Below, piece after piece: positions 45,607-56,369 of a DNA stretch of 64,000 bases (the first letter of the stretch is position 1; each line of letters opens with the position of its first letter). The position numbers were made by a program, and so were the translations under genes. The notes under the pieces were generated by a model. That model was given only the letters and a program-made list of their open reading frames with translations. It did no database searches and was not told where the DNA came from. The DNA comes from Larix kaempferi. Its lineage: Eukaryota > Streptophyta > Pinopsida > Pinales > Pinaceae. Location: positions 5,206,501 to 5,270,500 of the forward strand of contig BSBM01000809.1 of assembly GCA_027924585.1 (NCBI GenBank), given 5' to 3'.

Positions 45607-46686
45607 GGCCCCCAACACAAACTTGTGGCTCGTCCCGAGCCACATCAACTGGACACTGTTGGTTTGTACCCATCCTTCATTGTGTTTTGTTTCTGAAACT
45701 GTTCTTTCCGTCTGGAGCTTGCTGTTGTGTACTTCTCATCTTCATCCGTCGATCTTTGGTTCGTTGTCATGTACTTCTTGAACGCGTCCTCCAGTCTCTG
45801 GAAGCCTTCATCATCTACCTCTTCGGAGTTTGTTGGTTCGTTCCACGTTCGTTCCAGACTTGGGAGAAAGTCATCGACATTGCCAACGTGAGAAACAGGC
45901 CGACTGCTCCGGCACATTTGTTTCACACCTTGTATTGCTTCCTACCGGGGTCAGGAGGGCTGCCACCCCTGTCATTCTAGTGGTTACCGGGACCACGAAG
46001 CTTCGAACTACTACCACATGCCTATACATCTTGGATGAAACTTTGCCTCTGTGACACCCGAGTGCCCACGCCTCTTCCTACTCAAGGCGCTCATGCACAC
46101 TCGTCGTTCGGGCCCACAACGCACCTTGTGTGCTATCACACGAAATGAAATGGATCATTTCCACAGCCTCCTTGGAATTCCTAACTTATCCAATTACTTG
46201 ACCTACTCGCAGCATGTATTTCTCACGTCTGGTAAATACCTCTTTGCTTTGCTAGCCGCTGGTGCCTGTATTTTTGCATTTCCATCTTCCGGGACGCCTG
46301 CCTCGGAAATCATTTGCAAATCCGTTCACCTAAGGTGTTGATTTTGTCATCATTTGTTTCTTGCGTGTTGAGACTAGACTTCCTTTGTGCGTAATGGCAA
46401 CCATACTTCTCCTTCATGTCAAAATGTGGGAACCGTCATCCGTGGTGCCACCGGCCATACTGCCACGATGTGTTGCCTTATGCCAAACGTGCTTGACCCG
46501 GGCTAGCTAACAATCATACCCACCAAAAGATTTATCGACTGAGAAAGTCCCATCTACTAACGATCTGTAATGATAGCTGTCGCAAAACAAACCCCAAATC
46601 GTGACGCGACCACTCCCACTTGTACATTCTCTTCCGGTTGGTGCGTCGTCCTGCCACCTAGCATCCTGCATTTTTTTTTTCGGTCC
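45607..46686 (-). other. 3' region of element C between pol and LTR
   Basis: About 1.1 kb. One minus ORF (45926-45645, 93 codons) is strongly charged (NSEEVDDEGFQRLEDAFKKY, STDEDEKYTT) and could be the remnant of an extra coding region, but it matches nothing I recognise. An overlapping plus-strand ORF (45549-45980) is Ser/Leu/Phe-rich and probably a shadow. The remainder shows nothing. Confidence 0.4.
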
Positions 46687-47850
46687 TCATCCACTCTGCG
46701 TCGGATCATGGTGATAGGGCTTCAACCTATTCCCATTGACTAATTTAGGTAACAGTACTCCATCCAAACTCTGTAACTGTACTACGCCTCCGTTGGTGAC
46801 AAAAGTGATAACATATGGTCCCAACCAGTGCATTTGCAACTTATCAGGGTGTTTCGCAAACTTACTATCATACAACAGAATTGTATCACCGTTCTGAAAG
46901 TGCTTCGACTTAACGTGGTGATCGTGCCATGCCTTCTGGCGACCTTTTTCCACTTTATGATGGAACCCTGCGATGAATCAATCTTCGTCAAGTTGTATTA
47001 GTTGTGTCAATCGTTCCTCCAGCACGCCATCGTCGCTCATCCCTGTTGCTGTTGCGATGTGCAAGCTCGATACTATGTATTCCATCGGCATAACTGCTTC
47101 CTGGCCGTAAAAGATCTTAAATGGGGTCTGGCTAGTCAGTCGCTTGCATGTAGTGTGATATGCCCAAAGGATCGTTGGTATTTTTAGGTCCTAGTCGTCG
47201 CGGTTCACATTGCACACCTTGGTGAGAGCATGCTCCAATATCTTATTGAACGCCTCAACCGTCCCATTTTCCTGAGGGTGGTAAGGTGTACTCTTCTTGT
47301 ACTGGATCTAAAACTCTTCTGTCATCGCGGGAATTGTTTGGTTGACAAAGTGCGTCCCTTGGTCTCTTAATAATACTTTTGGGTAACCGAACCTTGTGAC
47401 CACATTGTCAAATAGGAATCGTGCTGTAGTCGCAGTAGAACAATCTCTCACTGGTGCAGCTTCCGCCCAACGCGTCAGGTAGTCTGTCGCAGTGATGATG
47501 TAATGGACCATGTTCTCTTCCCAGGTGGGTTGATGGGTCCCACAAAATCAACGGCCCATTTGTTGAAGGCATGCAGCGTTACTTGTGGTACTAGTGGTAT
47601 TTCGTCTCGACGTGAGGGCTTCCCGGTTCGTTGGCATGTGTCACAACTCTTGGCATTGTCCGCGACATCTCCATGCAAGGTTGGCCACCATAGCCCTGCT
47701 CGAAGGATCTTCCTAGCAGTTGCTCGTCCACCATAATGTCCCCCCGCAATTCCGTCATGAGCTTTCGATAGAATCTGTTCCTGTTCATGCGGAAGGACGT
47801 ATCGTCGCAGAATCTCATCCGGGCCCATTTTATATATTTCTCCTGCAATT
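46687..47850 (-). pseudogene. Integrase of element C
   Basis: Minus strand. The zinc region is HDGIAGGHYGG, ILRAGLWWPTLHGDV and CDTCQRTGKPS (47770-47610). The core has Asp in [13 protein letters not shown] and Asp in [12 protein letters not shown] (47511-47330). After a stop near 47308 come the Glu in [15 protein letters not shown] and, to 46687, a C-terminal part with KVEKGRQKAWHDHHVKSKHF and LQMHWLGPYVITFV. It ends RLKPYHHDPTQSG-stop. No chromodomain. Several stops make it inactive. Confidence 0.86.
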
Positions 47851-48059
47851 AACTGGAAATATGCAGTTTGGATAACTAACTACTTCTTTTGGCTGGTAGT
47901 GAACTCGGCTGGCGCCTCCCTTATCGCCAAAAATTGAATGATTTGTTCATAGTGGTTATCAACCATGCCAATCCTAAAAAACTGAGCGTCCAGTAATCCT
48001 TCATTGATGCTCCTTGGTTCTTCCCCTGATTCTATCTGTGAGAGATGATCAAGTCTCGC

Positions 48060-48550
48060 GCGTTCAATTGTCCCGACTTTACGATAATCTCAAAATCAAA
48101 CTCCTAAAACAGCAATAGCCAGCGACAGATCTTCCCCCCCAACACAGGCTTGTTCACCAAGTATTTCAGCGCGGAATGATCTGTGAACATCTTGAAGTGG
48201 TCCCCTAAGAGGTAATGTCAGAATTTATGCAAAGCATAGACCATCCCCAGCCCTTCCCGCTCGGTGGTCATATAGTTCTTCTCCACAGTAGACAATTTTC
48301 TACTTGTGAATGTTATCAGGTGGTCAATGTCGTCAGTTCTTGGTTGGGCCAAGATAACGCCAAGTGCGACTGATGACGCATCAACGTGTACGTGAAATTC
48401 CTTCGTCCAATCCGAAAATGCGAGGATTGGTGTTGCGACCATCTTCTCTTTCAATATGTCCAAGCTGAAGCCAATGGTAAGCTGTTCCCAAGATGTCGTC
48501 CCACGTCGCATTTCTGCTGCGACATACCAGCTCCACGGTACCTCATTCAA
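48060..48550 (-). pseudogene. RT tail and RNase H of element C
   Basis: The minus ORF 48550-48218 reads LDILKEKMVATPILAFSDW, FHVHVDASSVALGVILAQ, SRKLSTVEKNYMTTEREGL and then HYLLGDHFKMFTDHSALKYL in a following frame, the RT connection and RNase H of gypsy elements. Fingers, palm and the YxDD loop are absent: the sequence joins the gag tail almost directly. This internal deletion alone abolishes replication. Confidence 0.83.
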
Positions 48551-48589
48551 CGTGTGTACAAATGCATGTACCCACTCCTATTGGACCTC

Positions 48590-50112
48590 TTCCCCATCCA
48601 ACACCTCCTCTGTGTCTCATACCTGCACCTCGGCCTCCGCGGAATCCTCCACCGAAACCTCTACGTGGTGGTCCATATTGTTGATACTGCGGTTGCTGAT
48701 ACTGTCGTTACCTATACTGCGGCTGGCCATACAACGGTGGTGGATACTGCGGGTGCCCATACTGCAACTGCCCGTATTCCCCTGGTCATATTGTCATGGT
48801 TGGTTAAACTGCGGTTGGCTATACTGCGATTGCTGCTGCACCACCGGTGGTTCTTCCCCCTTCATAAAATACGTGTCAGCTGTCCGATCTTGCAGCAGGT
48901 TATAGGCCCTGCAGTCCTTCTCATCATGGCCAACCGATCGGCAAAACTTGCAGTATAGGTTTGCTGGCTTTGATACCATCTTTTGCAGATATACATATTC
49001 CTCCGGTCGATGCCCTCTGGTCTGGCAGACAGTACACCATGGCATGCCTCCTTGGCGAAGGGGGTTTGGTGCCCCTAACTGCAAATACTCACAGAATTCT
49101 GGGCAATTATCCTTATGGTGCCCCTCACTTCTGCATTTGGTGCACCATATGTCTCTGCGGGTTTCCTTTCCCTTTTTCATATCCTCCAATTGAAGTGTTA
49201 AGTTGGCCAACTGCGCCTGAACTCTGTCCATTCCTATCCCTGTTTCGCTGATTGGTGAAGCCTCCAGCTTCATCGCGATTTCTAATGCTTCTTCCTGTGT
49301 CGCAACCTTTTGTTGCATTAGTGGTCCTCGGATATGCGGTACCAGGCCTGCAATGAACCATTCTTTGTGTTGCAACTCATTTATCGGGAAACTCACTTTT
49401 GCTATTAGCGTCTTGTACCGCTGATCGAATTCCCACACCGACTCATTCGGGAATTGCTTAATCTCCTTAAGCTCAGTGACATATTGTGACTCAGATTTTG
49501 TTTTTTTAAATTTATCAATCATCGCCGTTTTGACCTGCGCCAATGTTTTGGCTGCTGTTCCCACTGGAACCTTTACAAACTTCATGTACCAGTCTAACGC
49601 TCGACTCGTAAGGGTCGTCGCTAACTGTCCCATCTTTATAGTGTTGTCCTGAACCTGCTTCACAGTCCAGACTGCTTTTATATAAACCAATATTGTTCGG
49701 GATCCTCGGTCCCGCTCCCCTGAAATGTGGGCATCTTTGCCTCGTCTGCCATCCTAACGTTGCTAGTATTGTTGTTTATTGAAGCGCTACTCTTGCTGTT
49801 GCACGTAGGGCAACTCTGCGAGTAGTTTGGATTTCTTCCTATAAAATTCGGAGTAGTGTGCGGGGTTGAAGGTACGTGGTAACTTATGATCTGACCTCCT
49901 TTTTCCTCTGGGGTAGCCTGGTTGATGTCTCCTTCGCAATAAGGTCGCTTCCTCCCTTGTGGTCCTGTTTCGCAGTTCTCTATTTTGGTCCTCTCAGGAG
50001 ACTCTCTCTCAGTCCTCCTCTTCTTCTCAGGACACCGGAATATTGCTCCACTCCTCAAGGTACCACACTCTTTGTTAGCTTCCCTTAGAAATTCATCGTC
50101 GCTCATGTCCAT
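48590..50112 (-). pseudogene. Gag of element C with three zinc knuckles and a QPQY/RGG tail
   Basis: The frame opens at 50112 (MDMSDDEFLREANKECGTLR) and runs to about 49690, where a single-base shift in TATATAAAA passes it to the main frame (49690-48794). The matrix/capsid-like part has LTSRALDWYMKFV, KFKKTKSESQYVTELKEIKQ, EFDQRYKTL and WFIAGLVPHIRGPLM. Three knuckles follow: CTKCRSEGHHKDNC, CTVCQTRGHRPEEY (last Cys replaced by Tyr) and CKFCRSVGHDEKDC. After a stop the tail is low complexity, with Tyr-Gln-Pro repeats (QYGHPQYPPPLYGQPQY) and an RGG-like end (RRGFGGGFRGGRG). Gag packages element RNA; the tail suggests a disordered RNA-binding or condensing segment. Confidence 0.82.
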
Positions 50113-50684
50113 CTACCACATCTTTCCCTCAGACTCGCATTTACGCGATACCTTCGCCCTCCGCACACCGATTCTTCTACTCGTCAGAAGACATCCTCAA
50201 TATTCCTTTTTCGCAGACAAGCACTTTAATCCACAATTTTAATGATGACAAGAATCTTCCTCTTGCCCCCCTGAAATTTTTTTCTTTCGGCGTCACTATA
50301 TGACTTGATAGTATCTACCGTGAACTCAGTTACGTACCCTTCGAGGATACTGTCTACCCAAAAATCAATAGCTCACAATACCTTGTTATCAACTTGTTTT
50401 AGTTATCGCACCAACTCCGGGGTCCAACAATCAGGTTCAGTCTACTGGCAGTAGTTCTTTCGGAACGTCAGTTGTGCTAGCCACTCATGTACCAACATCG
50501 GGAATTCACAGAAGAATATTTCATGGATATCTGAATAAATGTATATTTCTAACCAACTGGTTGTTGTCTGTTTAGGGTCTCGCTTCTCGCTTTCTGCGAA
50601 TTCCTCTGCCTTCTTGTCGAACCACTCTTGGATTTCTGGTTTTGTCGGGTGCCACAACATATCCTCTTCTCTTCTTCCTTAGGG

Positions 50685-50702
50685 TCTCGACAACAGAACC
50701 AT
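50685..50702 (-). promoter_or_regulatory. Candidate primer binding site of element C
   Basis: The minus strand just after the 5' LTR reads AATGGTTCTGTTGTCGAGAC: a TGG two bases after the LTR, as needed to pair with a tRNA CCA end. I could not assign the tRNA. Confidence 0.4.
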
Positions 50703-50703
50703 T

Positions 50704-51442
50704 TGTTGATGCAACGTCTATCGATAGGGGTTCACTTTGCACTGTCGCCAACAAACTATCAACCCAAACTCCCTGATACACCGGCCCAGAAAGGTGTGAC
50801 CCTTCCTAGCAACACTTGTGGAGCAAGTGCAGTCTCACCCGAGATTGATAAGGGGGCTGCTGGAACTAAGTTTCTGCAGTGATGTAGAGGATATGCACAC
50901 ATTACCTTCGCACTAACCAGAGATTATAACATTCACAACATACTATTAACCTATCATTCACATTTTAAGTCATTCGCAGAGCTCAACAAACATTCAGAAC
51001 AGATTTGACATACTTATTCAAATTAACAGTACTTCCTACAACATTTTCACATCAACCAATATTCTAAACATTCACATAACCCATTTCACATTCATCATCG
51101 CATCATTACATAAAGACAGAGTTTACATCATAACCGAACATCCTCATTCATTCACCAATCCTGCGGAATGAACCTCGCAGAAACTGTCAATACATCATGT
51201 TGCAGATACCAAACAAAACCCAAAAGATAGGATCAATCACTCCCAACTTCAATTCCCTTAGGCTTACAATCCTACTCTATTTATATGCTTTTATCTTATT
51301 ACAAAATGGTCCACATGACCGACTTGACTAATCTAACAATTCTTGTGCTCCCATGAATACCACGAATGATCCTTCTTTCGCGGAATGACCCTTTCGCACC
51401 TATCGGCTTCCGTGCTTCCCGCAGATCTATCCCGTGCCAACA
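50704..51442 (-). repeat. 5' LTR of element C
   Basis: 739 bases, followed by target duplication ACCTC (51443-51447). It matches 44884-45606 apart from substitutions and a 19-base segment near 50960. Confidence 0.92.
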
Positions 51443-51447
51443 ACCTC

Positions 51448-52581
51448 CTATTTATTTATCCAGAGCTTTCACCACCTTCCTATCTTTGCAAAATCTTGGT
51501 TAGTTTAGAGGTGAAGTGTAAGTGTAGTCTAGAGGGGCAAGGAGAAAAACCATTAAAATCTGCCAAATTGTTCCCACTTGCAGGGCCTTGCATTGGGTTG
51601 CATCTCAAGCAACAAAAAAGAATGTCAATCACATCCCAAACAATGGAGAAATGATTCGAGTTCAAAATAGCGAGAGGGAAAATCGCACTACAAATAACAA
51701 ATGGGTAACTTGCATCTCAACAAAGGAGTAACACGCAAATTAAAATTAGCCATGATTCTGTATGCTTACAGGATATATGTGAGACTTGCACTAGTACATA
51801 CATGAACTCCAATCCCTCTCCCAATTTAGTGCAGTAGTGCTTTCATTAGAGATTAAGAGAATTGAGCACTTTATGAGGAGGCCATCCATGGGATTTCTTA
51901 AAAACTCCAAACAAAGAAGCCACATGCTACAATGTAATAGGTTACAACAACACTAAATCCTCCTAATTCCAATGTTCAACTTTGATAATTCAATGTGAAG
52001 GCCAACGCCATTGATTCAATACAACTTGGTGTTTAATATGATGTGAAATAATTTAATGTTGCAGTTGAACATATGATTTTAATGTGATGCTTGTTGAGGG
52101 CTCATTAAAGGTGAGTTGAACCATCCGATTCTCCGAATCTAGTTGAACCATGTTCTAGTTGAAGTTCTCCGACTCTCATCCTGGAGGCTGGTACATGTAG
52201 ATAACCATCAATGCATCAATGAACTTGAGCGATAGATGAGTCTTCACTCTTCAATTGATGATGTTCTTTGATCCTGCCACGGTGCTAATTGGTACATGTA
52301 TGAAGTAGATAGGTGCTAGGTAGATCTACACATAAATGACTAAAATTGTTGACGAACAATTTTAACCCCAACCCTTTTAATGACATTTTAATTTAAATGA
52401 TCCACTTTTTTCTAAAATGACAAAAACAAAAAACAACACTTTAAATGAGGGGCAATTTTTAAATGCCATTTCATAGATGGGCTAGGAGCCCTTTAATGAG
52501 TTGTGATGGGTTGAATTTTGATCCCTAGTGAAGATATGAACACTTTGTGTAGTGATAATGAGTTAAGAAAAGTGTTACTTC
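51448..52581. other. Unassigned interval between element C and SINE 1
   Basis: No gene recognised. It contains short GTTGAACCAT and TTCTCCGA repeats near 52115-52175. Confidence 0.45.
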
Positions 52582-52597
52582 TTTTCTCTTAGTATTT

Positions 52598-52807
52598 TTT
52601 TTTTACAAGGAACAAGTCATGGGAAACCCTAAGGTACTTCCCCTCATTTTGAGGATGGTACCCAAGGTAAATCATCGGCCCTGATTACGGGGCCTAACCT
52701 AGTGAGGACATCAAGTGGGGCCCTTATATAGCAATATATAGCCACCCGGGGATTTGACCTCAATACATTCTGCGCACTCAACCACTTGAGCTAGCCCATC
52801 AAGCTTT
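52598..52807 (-). mobile_element. tRNA-headed SINE, copy 1
   Basis: On the minus strand it begins near 52807 with a tRNA-like head: an A-box-like TAGCTCAAGTGGTTGAG and a B-box-like GGTCAAATCCC about 35 bases later. The body includes TACCATCCTCAAAATGAGG and it ends with a run of ten A at about 52600. It is flanked by a perfect 16-bp duplication TTTTCTCTTAGTATTT (52582-52597 and 52808-52823). Head, tail and long duplication together are diagnostic of SINE insertion by LINE machinery. It encodes no protein and would be transcribed by RNA polymerase III. Confidence 0.9.
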
Positions 52808-52823
52808 TTTTCTCTTAGTATTT

Positions 52824-53163
52824 ACATCTTCTTCCTCTTTACAAATTTTAGGATTGTATTTTGAAATATTTTGCTTCCAAGAACATGGTCCTTTTGACTA
52901 AGGTTTGTAACCTTTGCCTTTGCCTCATTAGTCCTTGCCAAGAGCTCGGACCATAGAAATCGATTTTTTTAACCTTGTAAAGTTCAAGTTTGGCTCAGCC
53001 CTCAACATAATTTAAATTAATTTACCAAACGCAATTCAAAAAATATTTTTCTAATTATCAATAATAATTATTTATTACCGGTGACACTTCTCTCATCAAA
53101 CCTAATGACCACAACGTTGCCTTAACCCTATTTAATCTCCCGTCCTATTAATCCCCTGTTCAA
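52824..53163. other. Upstream flank of the RGG-type exon
   Basis: AT-rich, no ORF. TCATCAAACC, CCCTATTTAATC and similar strings near 53085-53140 could belong to a promoter; this is not demonstrated. Confidence 0.35.
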
Positions 53164-54065
53164 CCTTCAACCCCTATATCCATTGCCTGCCTCTGCGTTA
53201 TAGCGTGGGCCAGGTGTGTTTCAGTTGAAGGGTTCTTTTTTGGCGGCGTTTGTTTAGCTCGTTATCGCGTCCTGTCAGGTGTGTCTTTTCTAATCTATTT
53301 TTGAGTTCACGGATTTTGATTTGGTGGCGTTTGTTTAGCTCGTTAGTTTGATGTGATGGAATCTTTTTGCATTTTAAGTGAAAATCGGTATAAATAAATA
53401 ACTTTCACTATAATACCTTTACAGTAATTTATAAATAAATAGCTCAGTATACTACTTTTTACAGTAATTTAAGAAAAAGAAGAAGATACCGAGGAAATCG
53501 ATATTAGAAATCAAATGGTTTCGGTGGTTTGCAAACTTTCAAGATACTTTAGCAGCTTCGTATATTTATTTGCTACTGTTATAATGGTATCACTTTCTCT
53601 TGGGTTGGAGCTGGAATTATTTTTGGGAAATGAAGAGATCTTTAAGGGTTTGAAAGAGGCTGTGAAAACTGAAATTTCTGTCCAGGGTGATGATTGTTTC
53701 TTTTTCCTTTTATGCAGGTTTTGATCAGATTTCGAGATCAGGGTTTGGACGCTTAAATGGATCGAGTCCCGAACGTTTGGGTTACGCCGATGGGTGGGAA
53801 CTCAGGTAGGGGTGGAAGTCGGCGTGGCGGTGGCTCGGCAAGGAGAGAAGATGAAATACAAGCAATTGGGGCTTCGTCATGGGGTGACAGCGAGGGAGTG
53901 GGGAATCGTGGGAGGAATAACGGGAATTGTTTGCATGGACGTGGAGGAGGTTATGGCCAGAGCTTATTTGTACGGGGTGGAGCTTTAGCGGAGCGGCAAC
54001 CTTTGTTCACGCCAGGTTTGGTGATCCATGTTATATCCCTATTTGGTATTGCTGATGTTTACTGA
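53164..54065 (+). CDS. Possible host-gene 5' end with an RGG-like N-terminal exon (partial)
   Basis: An ATG at 53757 opens an ORF of up to 102 codons. It is Gly/Arg-rich: GGNSGRGGSRRGGGSARRED, RGRNNGN and HGRGGGYG, as in RNA-binding RGG tails. It follows a good acceptor (TTTTATGCAG ending at 53717), and a donor-like CCAGGTTTGG at 54015 could end the exon after about 86 codons. A donor-like GTCAGGTGTGTC at 53276 suggests an upstream non-coding exon and an intron of about 440 bases. The exon has many CpGs, unlike the depleted transposon DNA around it, which fits a host gene promoter region. No later exon was found and LINE B lies just downstream, so the gene is truncated, split or continues outside. 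I do not recognise the family. Confidence 0.42.
53241..53345. repeat. Short direct repeat in the putative 5' untranslated region
   Basis: GGYGGCGTTTGTTTAGCTCG occurs at 53242 and 53323, 81 bases apart, with surrounding sequence only loosely alike. Confidence 0.7.
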
Positions 54066-54339
54066 TTATCGCGATTCAGCTATGCATTCTTTACATAAAT
54101 ACAGGAATGGTCAGGTTGTTATTGATCACCATCTGTTGTAATTGGTTGATCAGGCGATAATAATTATTTCATTCTCGTCTTTCTTTTTGCGCATGTGACA
54201 ATGTTGTGAAAATTTATCAACCCTTTTTGTGTTTTACTTTATGTTTTTCTTTCTCGATTAATGTAAGCCTCTATTTATATAATGTCATAGAGGGTTTGTA
54301 TATTTTCCCAAATCCCTTGACTTAGCAATATCTAGCGAT
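54066..54339. other. Interval between the RGG-type exon and LINE B
   Basis: AT-rich, no ORF or motif seen; it could be intron sequence or the 3' end of LINE B. Confidence 0.4.
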
Positions 54340-54778
54340 TTAGGCAGATGAATCCCTCGAGTATCTTGCCTGCCTCCCCAGAAGAAATTGGAACACTTTT
54401 TTCTGAATCTTTCTAGAACTCCTTTTGGAATGAAAGCAAGAGAATTTCAATATACAGGCATTGCCTCTAACATAATCTCAGTAAGTGTTAGTCTTCCATC
54501 CCCTGTAAGTCATCTGTTACATAAATGGAATTTTCTACCATCAATCCTTTCAATTAGTCAGCTCCAATTTTTTTTCCATAGCTATCAAGCTCAAGGATAA
54601 AGCCCAAGTACTTTAGCCTTGCCTGGAAGTGTACAATTTTACAGGGGAACCAAACGACTGGTCTCTGTAATTCTTCCACTCTCAAACCAGAGCAACAAAA
54701 GCAAGATTTTGTGTATTGATCTCTATTACAGTGGCCACAGATTAGATTTAGTATCTCCTGTATCTCCCTGGCTTCCAT
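54340..54778 (-). pseudogene. LINE B RT C-terminal (thumb) region
   Basis: The minus translation gives ARLKYLGFILELDSYGKK, then IDGRKFHLCNR, LTGDGRLTLTEIMLEAMPVY and SLAFIPKGVLERFRKKCSNF. These correspond to the conserved stretch after the catalytic core in plant L1 RTs (YLGF, GRLTL, AMPVY-like, IPK). Two tryptophan positions are stop codons. Confidence 0.8.
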
Positions 54779-54892
54779 CGCAGATCCATTTAAAAATTAC
54801 AGAATAAATCTACAAATAGAAGATGAGTTATGGCTTCCATCGCAGATCCATTTAAAAATTATAGAATAAATCTACAAATAGAAGATGAGTTA
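54769..54892. repeat. 62-bp tandem duplication inside LINE B
   Basis: Two adjacent copies starting TGGCTTCCATCGCAGATCC at 54769 and 54831 with one clear difference (ATTACAG versus ATTATAG), so the duplication is recent relative to the LINE. Confidence 0.93.
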
Positions 54893-55546
54893 AAAGAAGG
54901 GATGCTATCTTAATAAGTTAATACCTTGCAAGCGCCCTCTTCTTATTGCTTCCGTGATCCTTCCTAGTCCTTCAGTTACCAATAGAACAATAAGGGAGAA
55001 AGAGGACAACTTTGCCTTAAGCCTCTAGTTGGCTTGGAAAAGGTCTAGGCTGCCACATTAATCAACAAGGCAAAGCTCACAGATGTGACACTTTCCAAAA
55101 CCCAATTAACCACAGATTGATTAAGCCTTACATGATCAGAATTAATCTCAAGTACAACTAGTTTGTTTTGTTGTTGGTTTTTGATAGGTTCAACTTAATT
55201 ACCATCCTTGACTTCTTAATGATCTTCATGTAGTCTAGTCCCTCTCGTTCTGTTCCTATGGCCTCGTGTATTTACGTGCCTTCCAAGAAACCCGATTGTT
55301 ATGATGAGATTACTTTTTTCTTTAATGTTGGAGGTTTCGCACGAATTCATGTTTGAGAGTGAGCTGGAGAACTTGTGGGTAGATTACTTTTGACAACACT
55401 CTTTTGAGTCTTAAAGCTAGCACTTTTGATATGATTTTGTAGATATAGTTACAAAGGGAGATTGGTATGAACATCAAAGGAGTTTGGCCTTTCCTTTTTC
55501 AGGATTAGTGGTGTAAATGTTGTGTTAAAACTAGGCATTCTACTAG

Positions 55547-55633
55547 AACCCTTTACTTTTTCAATCACCTTTATGAACCCTTTACTTCTTCAATCACCCT
55601 TATGAACCTTTTACTTGTTCAGTCACCCTTATG
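55547..55633. repeat. 29-bp triplicate tandem repeat inside LINE B
   Basis: Three units of 29 bases beginning AACCYTTTACTT and ending CACCYTTATG (55547, 55576, 55605). Confidence 0.9.
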
Positions 55634-55639
55634 CACTTT

Positions 55640-56107
55640 TTGATCCATGTGCATTTTCCATGAGTTCCTCAGATAGAAAAAATATGTCCAAATACTTCTA
55701 AACAGTATTCCACCATGTTGGTTTAATCTTGATTGGATTGACATCAATTAGACTACTTGAACAAAATTATACTTAAATAGTCCCCTAATCTTGTCTATGT
55801 ACCCCAAACTTTTGACCTATTCCAAGTGAAGTTCAAGTCTCCACCAATAACTACAAAGCCCTCTTTTAATGCATTTAAATTTGGAAAACCTTTCCAAATA
55901 CCTTTACCTGTCCTTGTATGGCCCATAAACATTAAGGACACATACATTGATACCTAAAGCCTTAACTTTAAAATTGTGCAAAGATATGATAGAATACCCC
56001 AAAAATGCATTTGTTAGAATTGCATTTGAACACCAACCTGTGACAATAACATGCCCTTGACATCTAAAGCTTGACATTCCTAGTTTTTTTAAAACAAATT
56101 TCAACAC
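55640..56107 (-). pseudogene. LINE B endonuclease domain
   Basis: The minus ORF 56107-55904 reads FSIISLHNFKV-like sequence and VKALGINVCVLNVYGPYKDR; the next frame gives FVVIGGDLNFTWNRSKVWGT. VYGP and GGDLN are the usual endonuclease motifs of plant LINE ORF2. A degraded SEELMENAHGS-like segment follows near 55650. Confidence 0.78.
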
Positions 56108-56369
56108 CTAGATACCTTCTCCCCAGCCCCCATGGTCTTTTGGTGTAGGATAATGTTTGGTTTCTCAATCTCTACGAGTCTAGCTAGGGCCAACTTTTTT
56201 TGAAACCCTTTGACGTTTAAAGATATCACTATCATCTTTCCACCTAGTGGGGCTAGTTAACTCTAAGGACCTCAATAATATGTATTTGTTTACCTCAATC
56301 TCTTTATGCCTTTTCTTCTGCTTTAATAATTATGATTTCTTCCAACTGAATTATGATTAGGAACTCTAA

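Larger units (their letters stand above)
44884..51442 (-). mobile_element. Ty3/gypsy retrotransposon C with intact ends and internal deletion
   Basis: Direct repeats 44884-45606 and 50704-51442 begin TGTTGAYGCAACG and end CCAACA. They are flanked by the perfect 5-bp target duplication ACCTC (44879-44883 and 51443-51447). Reading right to left, the interior encodes gag with three zinc knuckles, the end of RT with RNase H, and integrase without a chromodomain. Protease and most of RT are missing between about 48600 and 48510. Frameshifts and stops are present elsewhere. About 40 differences between LTRs plus a 19-base indel, by eye, make it older than the LARD-like element. Confidence 0.93.

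Noticed and set aside
45549-45980. Plus-strand ORF of 143 codons in element C
   Set aside because: It overlaps the LTR end and runs opposite to the element; composition (Ser, Leu, Phe) is typical of an antisense shadow.
48386-48958. Plus-strand ORF of 190 codons rich in Val, Thr and Ala
   Set aside because: It is the complement of the QPQY-repeat and RGG tail of element C gag.
52740-52798. tRNA-like sequence with A and B boxes
   Set aside because: It has no complete cloverleaf, and a tail and 16-bp target duplication show it is a SINE head, not a tRNA gene.
53515-53724. 69-codon ORF with hydrophobic N-terminus upstream of the RGG exon
   Set aside because: It spans the predicted acceptor at 53717 and is better explained as intron sequence.
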